From contig NZ_SCMR01000001.1 in NCBI RefSeq assembly GCF_005502885.1, positions 62,001 through 126,000 of the forward strand: DNA of 64,000 bases, read 5' to 3'. Positions 36,287 to 45,575 of this stretch are shown one piece after another (position 1 is the first letter of the stretch; each line of letters opens with the position of its first letter). The translations under genes and the position numbers were made by a program. Under the pieces are notes generated by a model, which saw only the letters and a program-made list of their open reading frames with translations, ran no database searches and was not told where the DNA came from. The stretch is from Microbacterium sp. 2FI. GTDB lineage: Bacteria > Actinomycetota > Actinomycetes > Actinomycetales > Microbacteriaceae.

Positions 36287-37429
36287 ATGGATCTCGCCCC
36301 GCCCGAAGAGCTGCTCCTGCGCGAGGCGCTCGACCTCGACGCGTCGTCGTCCGTGGTGCTGCGGAGCCGTGAGCCGCTGGGCGAGGGATCGGTCGCCGGC
36401 TTCGACGTGACTGCGGCCGGTGAAGCCGCGATCACGTACTTCGTCGACACGTCGCACCGCGTCGTCGCGCGCGAGACCGGATTCGCGACCGGCACCCCCG
36501 ACGAGCCGGGCGACCGCGTGTGGCTGCATCCGGCCGATCCGCATCTTCCCGCTCTGGCACCGGTGGCCTTCGGTCACGCCGCCGAGGCGCTCCTGAGGCG
36601 ACTGGGTCTCGCGGCCCACGGCACGCCCGAGCTGGTCGCGTACCGGCCGGGTCGGCGGGCGGTGCTGCGGATGCCGACGGCGGGCCGGTCGGTGTGGATC
36701 AAGGTCGTCCCGCCCACGCGCGTCGGCCGGATCGTCGAGACGCATCGTGAGCTGGCGATCCAGGGCATCCCGGTGCCGGCCGTGCTCGGCTGGTCGGATG
36801 AGGGACTCCTCGTGCTCGATGCTGCCATCGGAACGCCGGCGCAGGACGCGGCGTGGGAACCCGGCGGCTTCGTCGACGAGGTCGACGGGCTGCGCGCACG
36901 ATTCGCGGGGGTGCCGCTGAGGCGTGCGGCCCGCACCCACCTCGACCGACGCCTGAAATGGTACGTCGCACGGCTGCGCGTCGTGTTCTCCGATGACCGT
37001 CGCGCACTCGTCGACCGCATCGACCGCGCGGCGCACGCGGAATGGGGCGAGGCCGACACCGCGACGATCCACGGCGACCTGCATTTCGGCCAGCTCTTCC
37101 TCGACGAACGGATGCGGATCAGCGCCGTCATCGACGTCGATACCGCGGGTGCGGGGGCGGCCGTCGACGACGCGGCCGCGTTCGTCTCGCACGCGGTCGC
37201 CAGTGCCGTGCTCACTCCCGTGCCACGCGATGAGCGGGTGTGGGCCCTCGCGCGCTGCGCGCTGGAGCGATGGGATGCCGAGGCCGGCCTGCGCGCGCGC
37301 ACGGCGACGCATCTGCTCGGGCACGCGCTCGCGGCGGTCGAGACCGGTCACCGCGAGCGCGCGGACCGGCTGCTGCGGGCGGCGGCATCCGTCGTCGATC
37401 GCGACCCGAGCGCGATCCACGCTCCATAA
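36287..37429 (+). CDS. Phosphotransferase of the APH/choline-kinase superfamily
   Basis: 380 residues. Catalytic loop IHGDLHFGQLFLD (the family usually has HGDLHxGN; here Gln replaces the metal-binding Asn) and metal loop AVIDVDTAGAG near residue 280. The first ~130 residues hold a separate unrecognised segment before the kinase N-lobe (RRAVLRMPTAGRSVWIKVVP with the ATP Lys). It phosphorylates an unknown small molecule; an antibiotic-resistance role is not supported. It is divergent from the histidine kinase gene. Confidence 0.82.
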   Translation: MDLAPPEELLLREALDLDASSSVVLRSREPLGEGSVAGFDVTAAGEAAITYFVDTSHRVVARETGFATGTPDEPGDRVWLHPADPHLPALAPVAFGHAAEALLRRLGLAAHGTPELVAYRPGRRAVLRMPTAGRSVWIKVVPPTRVGRIVETHRELAIQGIPVPAVLGWSDEGLLVLDAAIGTPAQDAAWEPGGFVDEVDGLRARFAGVPLRRAARTHLDRRLKWYVARLRVVFSDDRRALVDRIDRAAHAEWGEADTATIHGDLHFGQLFLDERMRISAVIDVDTAGAGAAVDDAAAFVSHAVASAVLTPVPRDERVWALARCALERWDAEAGLRARTATHLLGHALAAVETGHRERADRLLRAAASVVDRDPSAIHAP

Positions 37430-37542
37430 GAGCGATCTCATCGCATCCTTCAGCCGTCCTTACCCGGCGTCGGAATGCTGGAGTCACACGCCGGAGGCAC
37501 CATCCCCCCGGATCCCCGGCGCTCAGCGAACAGGAGACGATC

Positions 37543-38010
37543 ATGTGGAACAAGAAGAAGTGGATCACGTACGGCGTCGCCGGAGCCGTCGGGCTCACCG
37601 TCATCGGCGGGGCCGCAGCGGCGACCGCGGCGACCATGAGCCTGCAGGGCACCGACGGACGGGTCATCCCCGGCGGTCCCGTGGTCGGTCAGAACGGAAA
37701 CGTGCTCGATCGGCCGGGTCTCACGCTTCGCGTCAGCGACACCTCGGCGTCGGTCATCTCATCGCCTTCGCCGACCCCGTCGCCGACGGCCTCGGCGCCT
37801 TCGGCACCCGCGGTGGCCTCGGCCGCCTCGGCGGCCTCGCCCACGGCGCCCGCCTCCCCGGCGTCGCCGATCTCGGCCGTGAGCGCGCCGTCGCCGGTTC
37901 CCCCGCCGGCGCCCGCCCCTGCGCCGGCTCCGGCGCCCGCGCCCGACTCGCCGGCCTCGGCGCCCTCCCCGGCGTCGCCGGCGTCGGTCGCATCGGCCGG
38001 CTCCGACTGA
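37543..38010 (+). CDS. Anchored or secreted Ala/Pro/Ser-rich protein
   Basis: 155 residues. MWNKKKWITYGVAGAVGLTV is a signal or anchor segment; after ~75 residues the protein becomes a low-complexity Ala/Pro/Ser tail (SPSPTPSPTASAPSAPAV, and PAPAPAPAPAPAPDSP near 125). The ATG at 37543 follows CAGGAG. No catalytic motif; it may be a cell-wall-spanning spacer or envelope protein. A strong hairpin follows. Confidence 0.65.
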   Translation: MWNKKKWITYGVAGAVGLTVIGGAAAATAATMSLQGTDGRVIPGGPVVGQNGNVLDRPGLTLRVSDTSASVISSPSPTPSPTASAPSAPAVASAASAASPTAPASPASPISAVSAPSPVPPPAPAPAPAPAPAPDSPASAPSPASPASVASAGSD

Positions 38011-38027
38011 GTCGCACCGGGTGAGGC

Positions 38028-38063
38028 CGAGACGGCAGGGCGCATCCGCGTCCTGCCGTCTCG
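38028..38063 (+). terminator. Hairpin after the Ala/Pro-rich protein
   Basis: A 12-bp stem (CGAGACGGCAGG with CCTGCCGTCTCG) and a 12-nt loop begin 18 bp after the stop. No T tract. Confidence 0.6.
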
Positions 38064-38139
38064 CCTGCGTGGCGCACTTCCCGAGCGTGCAGGGCTTCGA
38101 CAAGATGAGAGGGCGCCCGTCGCGCGGAAAGAGGTTGAC

Positions 38140-38718
38140 ATGCAATCGGTGCTTCTCGACACCCCCTCCGGCATCACCGCCCGCCTCGGTTGGGAGCCGA
38201 AGCTGTCGGACCACGACCGCAAGCGCGCCCTCGCCCGCGAGATCGTGGCGGCGCGCCTCGGAGTCGAAGAGCGCGATGTGCGCGTCGAGCGTGAGGCGCC
38301 GGGCAGGTTCGGGTTCCACACCCAGCTCATCGCCGAGGTGAAGGGCGAAGAGGTGCCGCTCACGATCCGCAATGCGACCTTCCGCGCGGCGACCATCGTC
38401 GCGGTGTGCGACCCGGCGATCCCGATCGGCCTCGACCTCCGCGACGGGCAGCCCGACGAGGCGACGCTGCACCAGATGAAGCGCCACTCGCATCTGTTCG
38501 ATGAAGATGATCTGCCGAAGCTCCTCGCGCACTGGACGCGGGTGCAGGCCATACGCGACGCGGACGGGCGCGGAGCGCGGGTCGCGGCAGACCACGTGCG
38601 CCTGGACGCCCCGCTGACGAGGGGGTGGATCCCCGACCGCCGCGTGTACTACCAGCTGGCGGATCTTTCGCGTGACAGCTGGATCATCACGCTCGCCTAC
38701 GGAGCGCTGCCGGCCTGA
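38140..38718 (+). CDS. 4'-phosphopantetheinyl-transferase-like protein, probably degenerate
   Basis: 192 residues. The middle follows the layout of the PPTase superfamily: VAVCDPAIPIGLDLRDGQPD (GxDxE becomes GLDLR), an acidic HSHLFDEDDLPKLLAHW, then WTRVQAIRDADG where active PPTases have W-x-x-K-E-A. Lys is absent and the second acidic metal ligand is altered, so ACP activation is doubtful. It could be a non-catalytic relative or another fold; the call is an inference from spacing. ATG 38140 follows AGAGG. Confidence 0.6.
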   Translation: MQSVLLDTPSGITARLGWEPKLSDHDRKRALAREIVAARLGVEERDVRVEREAPGRFGFHTQLIAEVKGEEVPLTIRNATFRAATIVAVCDPAIPIGLDLRDGQPDEATLHQMKRHSHLFDEDDLPKLLAHWTRVQAIRDADGRGARVAADHVRLDAPLTRGWIPDRRVYYQLADLSRDSWIITLAYGALPA

Positions 38719-38725
38719 ACGGGAC

Positions 38726-40783
38726 TCACTCCTCGACGAGTTCGGGGAGTGCGGCCTTCAGCTCGCCGATCCACACGGTCGCGTTGCCGTCGCTCGGAGC
38801 CCGCCAGTCGCCCCGCGGGGAGAGCGATCCGACCGGCGACACCTTGGGTCCGTTCGGGATCGCCGAGCGCTTGAACTGCGCGAAGCCGAAGTACCGCCGG
38901 AGGAACACCTGCAGCCACTTCGCGACCGTCGGCAGGTCGTAGGCATAGCGATCGGCCTCGGCGAAACCGGGCGGCCAGGCGCCGGCATCCTTGTCTCCCC
39001 ACGCGTGCGCGGCGAGGAACGCGATCTTCGACGGCCGGAAGCCGTACCGCAGCACGTGGGCGAGCGCGAAGTCATGCAGCGCGTACGGGCCGATGCGGTC
39101 CTCGGTGGACTGCATGCGGCCGTCCTGGCTCATCGGCACGAGCTCGGGTGAGATCTCGGTGTCGAGCACCGACTGCAGCACCGCCGCCTCGCGGTCGTCC
39201 ACGCCCTCGCGGTGCGAGATCACCCAGCGGATGAGGTGCTGGATCAGGGTCTTGGGCACCCCGGAGTTCACTGCGTAGTGGCTCATGTGATCGCCGACGC
39301 CGTACGTGGCCCAGCCGAGCGCGAGCTCGGACAGATCCGACGTGCCGATCACGATCCCGCCGTTCTGGTTCGCGAGGCGGAAGAGGAAATCGGTGCGGAT
39401 GCCGGCCTGCACGTTCTCGAACGTGACGTCGTACACGGGCTCACCGTCGGCGAAGGCGTGCCCGATCTTCTCGAGGATCTCGGTCGCAGCGGGGCGGATG
39501 TCGATCGTCTCGATCGACGCGCCGACGGATTCGGCGAGGGCGATCGCGTTCGATTTCGTGTGGTCGCTCGTGGCGAACCCCGGCATCGTGTACGCCAGGA
39601 TGTCACTGCGCGGGCGCCCCATGCGGTCCATCGCGCGGGCGACCACCAGCAGCGCGTGGGTCGAGTCGAGTCCGCCGCTGACCCCGATGACCGGCTTCGG
39701 GCCGCCGATCGCACGCAGGCGCTGCACGAGCCCCGAGACCTGGATGTTGAAGGCCTCATAGCAGTCCTGCGCCAGGCGCTCGGGGTCATCGGGCACGAAC
39801 GGGAAGCGGTCGAGCGGGCGGCGCAGGCCGATGTCGGCGACCGGCGGGTCGAGGAAGAGCTCGACGGTGAGGAACGGATGATCGCCGAGGGCCGCGCGAT
39901 TGTCGTCGAAGGTGCCCTGGCGAATGCGGTCCTGTCGCAGCCGGTCGAGATCGACGTCGGCGACCGATCGGCGTGGGCCGTCGGGGAAGCGTTCGGTCTC
40001 GGCCAGCAGCGCGCCGCCCTCGTAGATCATGGTCTGGCCGTCCCACGACACGTCGTTGGTCGACTCGCCAGCCGCCGCGGCGGCATAGGCGTAGGCGGCG
40101 AGGCACCGCAGCGACTGCGACTGGCACAGGGTCTTGCGGTCGTCGGCCCGCGCGATCGTGATCGGGCTGCCCGAGAGGTTGACGAGCACCGTCGCACCGG
40201 CCAGCGCCGCGAACGACGACGGCGGCACCGGCACCCACACGTCTTCGCACACCTCGGCGTGCAGCACGAGCCCCGGCACGTCGCGCACGTCGAAGAGCAG
40301 GTTCGTGCCGAACACGGTCTCGAACTCGCCGATGCGGATGCCTTCGCCCGACCACGGCTCGCCCGCCGCGTACCAGCGGCGCTCGTAGAACTCGCGGTAG
40401 GTCGGCAGGTACGACTTCGGGGCGACGCCGACGATCTCGCCCCGATGGATCACGACCGCGCAGTTGTAGAGGCGGTTGCGATGGCGCAGCGGGGCGCCGA
40501 CGACGAGGACGGGGAAGAGATCGGCGGATGCCGCGGCCAGCCGCTCGAGGGCCGCCTCGACCGCGTCGAGGACGGCATCCTGCATCACCAAGTCGTCGAT
40601 CGCGTAGCCGGTGAGGCACAGCTCGGGGAAGACGGCGACCGCGACCGACTCGTCGTGGCACGCGCGCGCCGCCTCGAGGACGGCGTCGGCGTTGGCGGCC
40701 GGGTCGGCGATCGCGACGGGGATCGTGCAGGCGGCGATGCGCGCGAAGCCGTGCCGGTAGGCGCTCTCGAAAGGGAGGCTCAT
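38726..40783 (-). CDS. nadE: Glutamine-dependent NAD+ synthetase
   Basis: 685 residues. The N-terminal nitrilase-like amidase has the Glu54 (FPELCLTGY), Lys123 (APKSYLP) and Cys179 (EVCEDVWV) triad that releases ammonia from glutamine. The C-terminal synthetase has the P-loop VIGVSGGLDSTHALLV near 350 and the later GTSDLSELALGWATYGVGDH. It converts deamido-NAD to NAD. The chosen ATG follows AGGGAGG (minus strand, ending 40789); the frame continues upstream but without homology. Confidence 0.95.
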   Translation of the reverse strand: MSLPFESAYRHGFARIAACTIPVAIADPAANADAVLEAARACHDESVAVAVFPELCLTGYAIDDLVMQDAVLDAVEAALERLAAASADLFPVLVVGAPLRHRNRLYNCAVVIHRGEIVGVAPKSYLPTYREFYERRWYAAGEPWSGEGIRIGEFETVFGTNLLFDVRDVPGLVLHAEVCEDVWVPVPPSSFAALAGATVLVNLSGSPITIARADDRKTLCQSQSLRCLAAYAYAAAAAGESTNDVSWDGQTMIYEGGALLAETERFPDGPRRSVADVDLDRLRQDRIRQGTFDDNRAALGDHPFLTVELFLDPPVADIGLRRPLDRFPFVPDDPERLAQDCYEAFNIQVSGLVQRLRAIGGPKPVIGVSGGLDSTHALLVVARAMDRMGRPRSDILAYTMPGFATSDHTKSNAIALAESVGASIETIDIRPAATEILEKIGHAFADGEPVYDVTFENVQAGIRTDFLFRLANQNGGIVIGTSDLSELALGWATYGVGDHMSHYAVNSGVPKTLIQHLIRWVISHREGVDDREAAVLQSVLDTEISPELVPMSQDGRMQSTEDRIGPYALHDFALAHVLRYGFRPSKIAFLAAHAWGDKDAGAWPPGFAEADRYAYDLPTVAKWLQVFLRRYFGFAQFKRSAIPNGPKVSPVGSLSPRGDWRAPSDGNATVWIGELKAALPELVEE

Positions 40784-40876
40784 GCCCCCAGTCTGGCAGG
40801 ACACCGCACGCGGCGGCGGGAGCAGGGCGCAGGCGGTGTCGGCGCCCGCGGCTATGGTCGTGGGGGAAGGGGAGGC

Positions 40877-43800
40877 ATGCGGTACATCGAGGACGAAGGC
40901 CGGATCGTCTGGAGCGCGAGCGACCTGAAGGCGGCCGCCGAGTGCGAGTTCGCGTGGCTGCGCGCGGTCGATGCTCGTCTGGGGCGGGTGCCGGCGGTGG
41001 TCGAGCCCGAAGACCTCACGCTCGAGCGCGCCGGGAGGCTCGGCTACGCGCACGAAGAGCGCGTGCTCGCCGCGTACGTCGAGCGGTTCGGCGACGGCGT
41101 CGTTGTCATCCCCGAGACACGATCGTCGGATGCCGAGGCCCTCGCCGCAGCGGTCGCGCAGACCTGCGCGGCGCTGGATTCCGAGGCGGAGGTCGTCTAT
41201 CAGGCGGCCTTCGCGACGCACGACTTCGTGGGGTTCGCCGACTTCCTCGTGCGCGACGAGGCGGGCCGCTGGGTCGTGCAGGACACGAAGCTGGCTCGAC
41301 GCGCGCGGGTCACCGCGCTCATGCAGCTCGCCGCGTACGTCGATCAGCTCGACCGGCTCGGCGTGGCGCGGTCAGACCGCGTCGAGCTGCTGCTCGGCGA
41401 CGGCAGCGTCAGCGTGCACGAGGTCGACGACCTCATGCCCGTCTTCCGCCTGCGGCGCGAGCGTCTCGCCGCACTCGTGGCCGACCGGCGGCTGGAGCTC
41501 GGCACGGCAGGCGAGCCGATCGCTTGGGGCGACGATCGGGGCGAGCTCGGGATCGCCGCCTGCGGGCGCTGCGCGACCTGCGACGCCGAGGTGGTGGCTT
41601 CGCGCGACCTGCTGCTGGTGGCAGGCATGCGCCCGGTGCAGCGACAGCGACTGCGCGCCGCGGGCATCCAGACGATCGACGACCTCGCGGCGACCGCACT
41701 CGGCCCCGCCGGCATGAACCCCGACACCTTCGGAGGACTGCGCACGCAGGCGCGGCTGCAGCTCGAGAGTCCCGCCGGCACGCCGCCGCTCATCGCTCCC
41801 GCGCACGAATCCGGCGACGCGCACTCCGCGCCTGCGGTGCCGATCTATGAGGTCGTCGCGCCGAAGGCGCTCGCGGGTCTTCCGCGCCCGGATCACGGCG
41901 ACATCTTCTTCGACTTCGAGGGGGACCCGCTCTACACCGAGGCGCCCACATCCGCGGCGCCGGGCGCCGTGCAGTGGGGGATCGACTACCTGTTCGGGTG
42001 GGTCGACGAGCGTGAGCAGTACACGGCGCTCTGGGCGCACTCCTTCGCCGACGAGAAGATCGCGCTCGAGACGTTCCTCGACATCGTGAACCTGCGTCGC
42101 CTGCAGCACCCCGACATGCACATCTACCACTACGCGCCGTACGAGCCGACGCATCTGCTCACGATGGCCGCGCGCCACGGCGTGCGCGAGGCCGACGTCG
42201 ACCGGCTGCTGCGCGACGGCGTCTTCGTCGATCTCTACCCTGTCGTGCGGCGCGCGGTGCGCGTCGGCTCCCGGTCGTACTCGATCAAGAAGCTCGAGCC
42301 GCTGTACATGCGTGCCGAGGTGCGCACGAGTGACGTGCAGAAGGGCGACGACTCGATCGTCCGCTACGTCGAGGCGCGCGCGCTCGCCGCCGACGGTGAC
42401 GAGGCCGCGGGTCAGCAGGTGCTCGACGACCTGGCCGACTACAACCGCTACGACTGCGTCTCGACGCGGCGTCTGCGCGACTGGCTCGTCGACCGTGCGC
42501 GCGAATCGGGACTCCGGCCGTCGCCGAATCCCGAGCCCGATGAGACGGCGTACGAGCCGTCGGTGCGGGCCCACGCGCTCGGAGCGCTGGCGCTCCGGCA
42601 TCCGTCCGACTCGCGCGAAGCGCAGACGCTCCGCCTCGGCGCCGCGGCGATCGACTACTACCCCCGCGAGGTGAAATCGTTCTGGGCGACGCACTTCCTG
42701 CGGCTGCGCGAACCCGTGTCGCTGTGGGAAGAGACCCGCGACGTCGTCGCGATCGACTCCGCGCGGTGCCGCGTCGTCGAGGAATGGCACTTCCTCGAGA
42801 GCGGCCGCGGCGGCCAGCGCCGCACGGTGGAGCTGCGGGGCGAACTCGCCCCCGGAACGCGGCTCAGCGAGGGATCCGGACCTTTCGCCCTGTACGAGCT
42901 GCCCGCGCCGTATCCGTTCGAGCCGAAGCCGCGGTGGATCCACTCCGCCCGCTCGGTGAAGGTGATCGAGGTGCTCGACGACGGAGCGATCGTCGAAGAG
43001 ACCGCCGTCGACGGTTTCACCTGGTCGGAGTACCCCGTCGCGCTCACGCCGCCCTCGCCCCCAGGTGCGGGCAACCAGCAGGCGGCGATCGACGCGTGGG
43101 CGGATGCCGTCATCTCGGTGTCTCCGGACCTGCCGAACGATCCGGCCACCGACATCCTCCATCGACGGCCGCCGCGCACTGTGGCCTCGTCCGGGCTGCC
43201 GCGCTCGACGGGCGACGCGATCGACGCGATCGTTCGGGCCGTGCAGGTGCTCGACCACAGCTATCTCGCCGTGCAGGGCCCGCCGGGCACCGGCAAGACC
43301 TACGTCGGCTCGCACGTGATCGCGCGCCTCGTCGCCGAGCGCGGCTATCGGGTGGGCGTCGTGGCCCAGTCGCACGCTGTCGTCGAGCACATGCTCGAGC
43401 GCGTCATCGCGGCGGGCGTGCCTGCGGCGAGTGTCGCCAAGGCCCAGAAAGACGGGTCCGACCCCGCGTCCGTCGGGTTCACCGTCATCCCCAAGAACGG
43501 CGTGCCCGCGTTCGTGGCCGAGCACCCCGAAGGCTTCGTCGTCGGCGGCACCGCGTGGGACTTCAGCCACGAAGGGCGCATCCCGCGGGGGAGTCTCGAC
43601 CTGCTCGTGATCGACGAGGCCGGGCAGTTCTCGCTCGCCTCCACGATCGCGGTGTCGCTCGCAGCGTCCCGCCTGCTGCTTCTCGGCGACCCGCAGCAGC
43701 TGCCGCAGGTGAGCCAGGGCACGCATCCCGAGCCCGTCGACACCTCGGCGCTCGGCTGGGTGATGGACGACGCCGACGTGATCCCGTCCGACTTCGGCTA

Positions 43801-44431
43801 CTTCCTCGGGCAGACGTGGCGCATGCACCCCGACGTCGCCGAGACCGTCTCGACGCTGTCGTACCGCGGCGAGCTCGCGGCGCACCCGTCGACGGCGCTG
43901 CGGAGGATCGAGGGCGTGCCGTCGGGCGTTCATCCGGTACCGGTGCGCCATCGCGGCAACACGACCCAGTCGCTCGAAGAGGCAGGCGTCGTGGTCCGGA
44001 TCGTCGGCGATGTGATCGGCCGAGCCTGGACCGACGTGCGCACCGACGACGACGGAACCATCGAACCCCTGTCCGAGCGACCCCTCGTGCCGGCAGACCT
44101 CATCGTCGTCACGCCGTACAACGCACAGCAGGTCGCCGTCGAAGAGGCTCTCGCCGCCGCCGGCTTCGGCGCTGTGCGCGTCGGCACGGTCGACAAGTTC
44201 CAGGGGCAGGAGGCTGCCGTCGCGATCGTCTCACTCGCGGCCTCCTCGGGACGTGACGCTCCTCGCGGGCTCGAGTTCCTGCTGCTGCGCAACCGGCTCA
44301 ACGTCGCGATCTCGCGCGCGAAGCACACCGCCTACCTCGTGCACTCGCCGGCGCTCCTCGACGACCTGCCGTACACCCCCGAGGGCGTCGCACGGTTGAG
44401 CGGGTTCGCGCGGCTGGTCGGCCGCGGCTGA
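40877..44431 (+). CDS. TM0106-family RecB-like nuclease fused to RNase H-like domain and SF1 helicase
   Basis: 1184 residues from ATG 40877 after GGGGAGG. Order: RecB-like/Cas4-type nuclease (~1-300) with Cys23 and a CGRCATC cluster near 230, consistent with a 4Fe-4S site, and QDTKLARRARVTALMQLAAY as nuclease core; RNase H-like exonuclease starting IFFDFEGDPL near 343 and ending DYNRYDCVSTRRL near 526; DNA2/Upf1-like helicase with Walker A GPPGTGKT near 801, LLVIDEAGQF near 911, GDPQQLPQVSQG, and TVDKFQGQEAAVAIVSLAAS near 1108. Likely processes DNA or RNA/DNA ends in repair. An in-frame extension upstream lies over nadE and is not real. Confidence 0.9.
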   Translation: MRYIEDEGRIVWSASDLKAAAECEFAWLRAVDARLGRVPAVVEPEDLTLERAGRLGYAHEERVLAAYVERFGDGVVVIPETRSSDAEALAAAVAQTCAALDSEAEVVYQAAFATHDFVGFADFLVRDEAGRWVVQDTKLARRARVTALMQLAAYVDQLDRLGVARSDRVELLLGDGSVSVHEVDDLMPVFRLRRERLAALVADRRLELGTAGEPIAWGDDRGELGIAACGRCATCDAEVVASRDLLLVAGMRPVQRQRLRAAGIQTIDDLAATALGPAGMNPDTFGGLRTQARLQLESPAGTPPLIAPAHESGDAHSAPAVPIYEVVAPKALAGLPRPDHGDIFFDFEGDPLYTEAPTSAAPGAVQWGIDYLFGWVDEREQYTALWAHSFADEKIALETFLDIVNLRRLQHPDMHIYHYAPYEPTHLLTMAARHGVREADVDRLLRDGVFVDLYPVVRRAVRVGSRSYSIKKLEPLYMRAEVRTSDVQKGDDSIVRYVEARALAADGDEAAGQQVLDDLADYNRYDCVSTRRLRDWLVDRARESGLRPSPNPEPDETAYEPSVRAHALGALALRHPSDSREAQTLRLGAAAIDYYPREVKSFWATHFLRLREPVSLWEETRDVVAIDSARCRVVEEWHFLESGRGGQRRTVELRGELAPGTRLSEGSGPFALYELPAPYPFEPKPRWIHSARSVKVIEVLDDGAIVEETAVDGFTWSEYPVALTPPSPPGAGNQQAAIDAWADAVISVSPDLPNDPATDILHRRPPRTVASSGLPRSTGDAIDAIVRAVQVLDHSYLAVQGPPGTGKTYVGSHVIARLVAERGYRVGVVAQSHAVVEHMLERVIAAGVPAASVAKAQKDGSDPASVGFTVIPKNGVPAFVAEHPEGFVVGGTAWDFSHEGRIPRGSLDLLVIDEAGQFSLASTIAVSLAASRLLLLGDPQQLPQVSQGTHPEPVDTSALGWVMDDADVIPSDFGYFLGQTWRMHPDVAETVSTLSYRGELAAHPSTALRRIEGVPSGVHPVPVRHRGNTTQSLEEAGVVVRIVGDVIGRAWTDVRTDDDGTIEPLSERPLVPADLIVVTPYNAQQVAVEEALAAAGFGAVRVGTVDKFQGQEAAVAIVSLAASSGRDAPRGLEFLLLRNRLNVAISRAKHTAYLVHSPALLDDLPYTPEGVARLSGFARLVGRG

Positions 44432-44516
44432 CCGCGTGCGACTCCGCACGCAACCCCCCCCGCGTAGACTCGCGCTCGAGCGCCCGACGGCGGTGCTCAG
44501 CGGCGAGGAGGCGGCC

Positions 44517-44837
44517 ATGGCAGACGAGGCACCGCGGCAGTTCGAGATCGATCTGCCCCCCGAGCTCATCGGCGGCGCGTACGCCGACTTCGCCAATGTG
44601 TGGCACACGCCGACCGTCTTCGTCATGGACTTCCTGACCCTCGCGCAGCCGCCGCGCGACCAGGTCGACCCCGAGACCGGCGAGCACCACACGATCGTGC
44701 CGGCACGTGTCGTCGGCCGTATCCGCATACCGCCCGAGCAGGTGTTCGAGCTCGCCAAGGCTCTCACCCAGCAGCTGGAGTTCTGGGAGCAGGAGACCGG
44801 CCGGCGCAAGCCCGCGGGTCCTGTCCTCGACGACTGA
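44517..44837 (+). CDS. DUF3467 domain protein
   Basis: 106 residues starting MADEAPRQFEIDLPPELIGG. GAYADFANVWHTPTVFVMDF, then RVVGRIRIPPEQVFELAKAL and ending QLEFWEQETG is the complete DUF3467 fold. An extended GAGGAGG site precedes the ATG. Role unknown; widely conserved in actinobacteria. Confidence 0.88.
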   Translation: MADEAPRQFEIDLPPELIGGAYADFANVWHTPTVFVMDFLTLAQPPRDQVDPETGEHHTIVPARVVGRIRIPPEQVFELAKALTQQLEFWEQETGRRKPAGPVLDD

Positions 44838-44928
44838 CGCCTCTCCCGTAGACGCGTCGCTGAGCGGTGTCAACCCCATTGGGGTCGATCGGGCGCACGC
44901 ATAGCCTGTGAGGGCGCCTCACGGCGCG

Positions 44929-44966
44929 GGCGCGGCATCCGTTCGGCGAGGGGCGGATGCCGCGCC
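44929..44966. terminator. Hairpin between DUF3467 gene and membrane protein
   Basis: A perfect 13-bp stem, GGCGCGGCATCCG with CGGATGCCGCGCC, and a 12-nt loop lie 91 bp after the DUF3467 stop and 66 bp before the next start. It is too far from the first stop to be certain; it may be a terminator or a leader hairpin of the next gene. Confidence 0.5.
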
Positions 44967-45032
44967 GTCGTTCGCGGCGCCGGAAGGTATCAGCGGCGAG
45001 GCGGTGCGCTCTCTCACGGGGAAGGGAGCGTC

Positions 45033-45575
45033 ATGAGCACCATTGAGCACGGGATCCGAGTCGGCATCCCCGCACCGCAGGCACCGACCGAGGCGCCATC
45101 GACCGAGAAGCAGCGTCGCGGGATCGTCTTCTGGATCGTCCGCTACCTTCCCGCCGAGATCGTCGGCACGGCCGCCATGGTCATCGCCGGCATCGCCGTG
45201 ACGGCCTGGACCGATAATGCCGCGCTCATCGCGGTCGCCGCCCTCCTCGGCGAAATCGTCGGGTTCTATGTCGTCCTTTCGATCACGATCTACGCCGAGC
45301 AGGCGCACGTCGCTGCGAGCTGGCGCGCGGCGGTCGGCCGCACGGCGATGCTGCTGATCGCCGAATTCGGTGTCGCCGAACTGCTGGACACCCTTCTGAT
45401 CCGACCCCTCGCCCTCATGCTGGGCGTCTGGCTGCTCGGCGACCCGATGTGGGGACTGCTGGCCGGCAAGGTCGTCGCCGACGTCATCTTCTACGCCGTC
45501 GCCGCCGGCGCGTTCACCGTCACCGCCCGCACCGGAATCCGGGGCGCGCGCCGCGCGGCGGAGCGTGCGGCATGA
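45033..45575 (+). CDS. Membrane protein of unknown function
   Basis: 180 residues with four hydrophobic stretches after a Pro/Thr-rich N terminus (PAPQAPTEAPSTEKQRRG). ATG 45033 follows AAGGGAG. The stop overlaps the PLP decarboxylase start by 4 bp, so the two are co-translated. I do not recognise the family. A GTGTCAACCCC motif lies 155 bp upstream. Confidence 0.65.
   Translation: MSTIEHGIRVGIPAPQAPTEAPSTEKQRRGIVFWIVRYLPAEIVGTAAMVIAGIAVTAWTDNAALIAVAALLGEIVGFYVVLSITIYAEQAHVAASWRAAVGRTAMLLIAEFGVAELLDTLLIRPLALMLGVWLLGDPMWGLLAGKVVADVIFYAVAAGAFTVTARTGIRGARRAAERAA

Noticed and set aside
37740..38005. Repetitive GC-rich segment that might be a CRISPR or tandem repeat array
   Set aside because: It is a low-complexity Ala/Pro/Ser coding tail without constant-length repeat and spacer units.
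34019..38010. Treating the two-component system as regulator of the Ala/Pro-rich secreted protein
   Set aside because: They are near each other, but no shared operator or operon structure is visible.
38140..38718. Naming the gene as an active 4'-phosphopantetheinyl transferase
   Set aside because: The catalytic lysine and a metal ligand are missing, so only resemblance is reported.
39212..40876. In-frame 5' extension of the helicase gene
   Set aside because: It lies over the antisense nadE coding region with low-complexity Arg/Glu/Asp sequence; the ATG at 40877 has a good GGGGAGG site and begins the homologous region.
44929..44966. Possible attachment or integration site
   Set aside because: No integrase, tRNA or direct duplicate is near; the perfect stem and loop fit a terminator or leader hairpin better.
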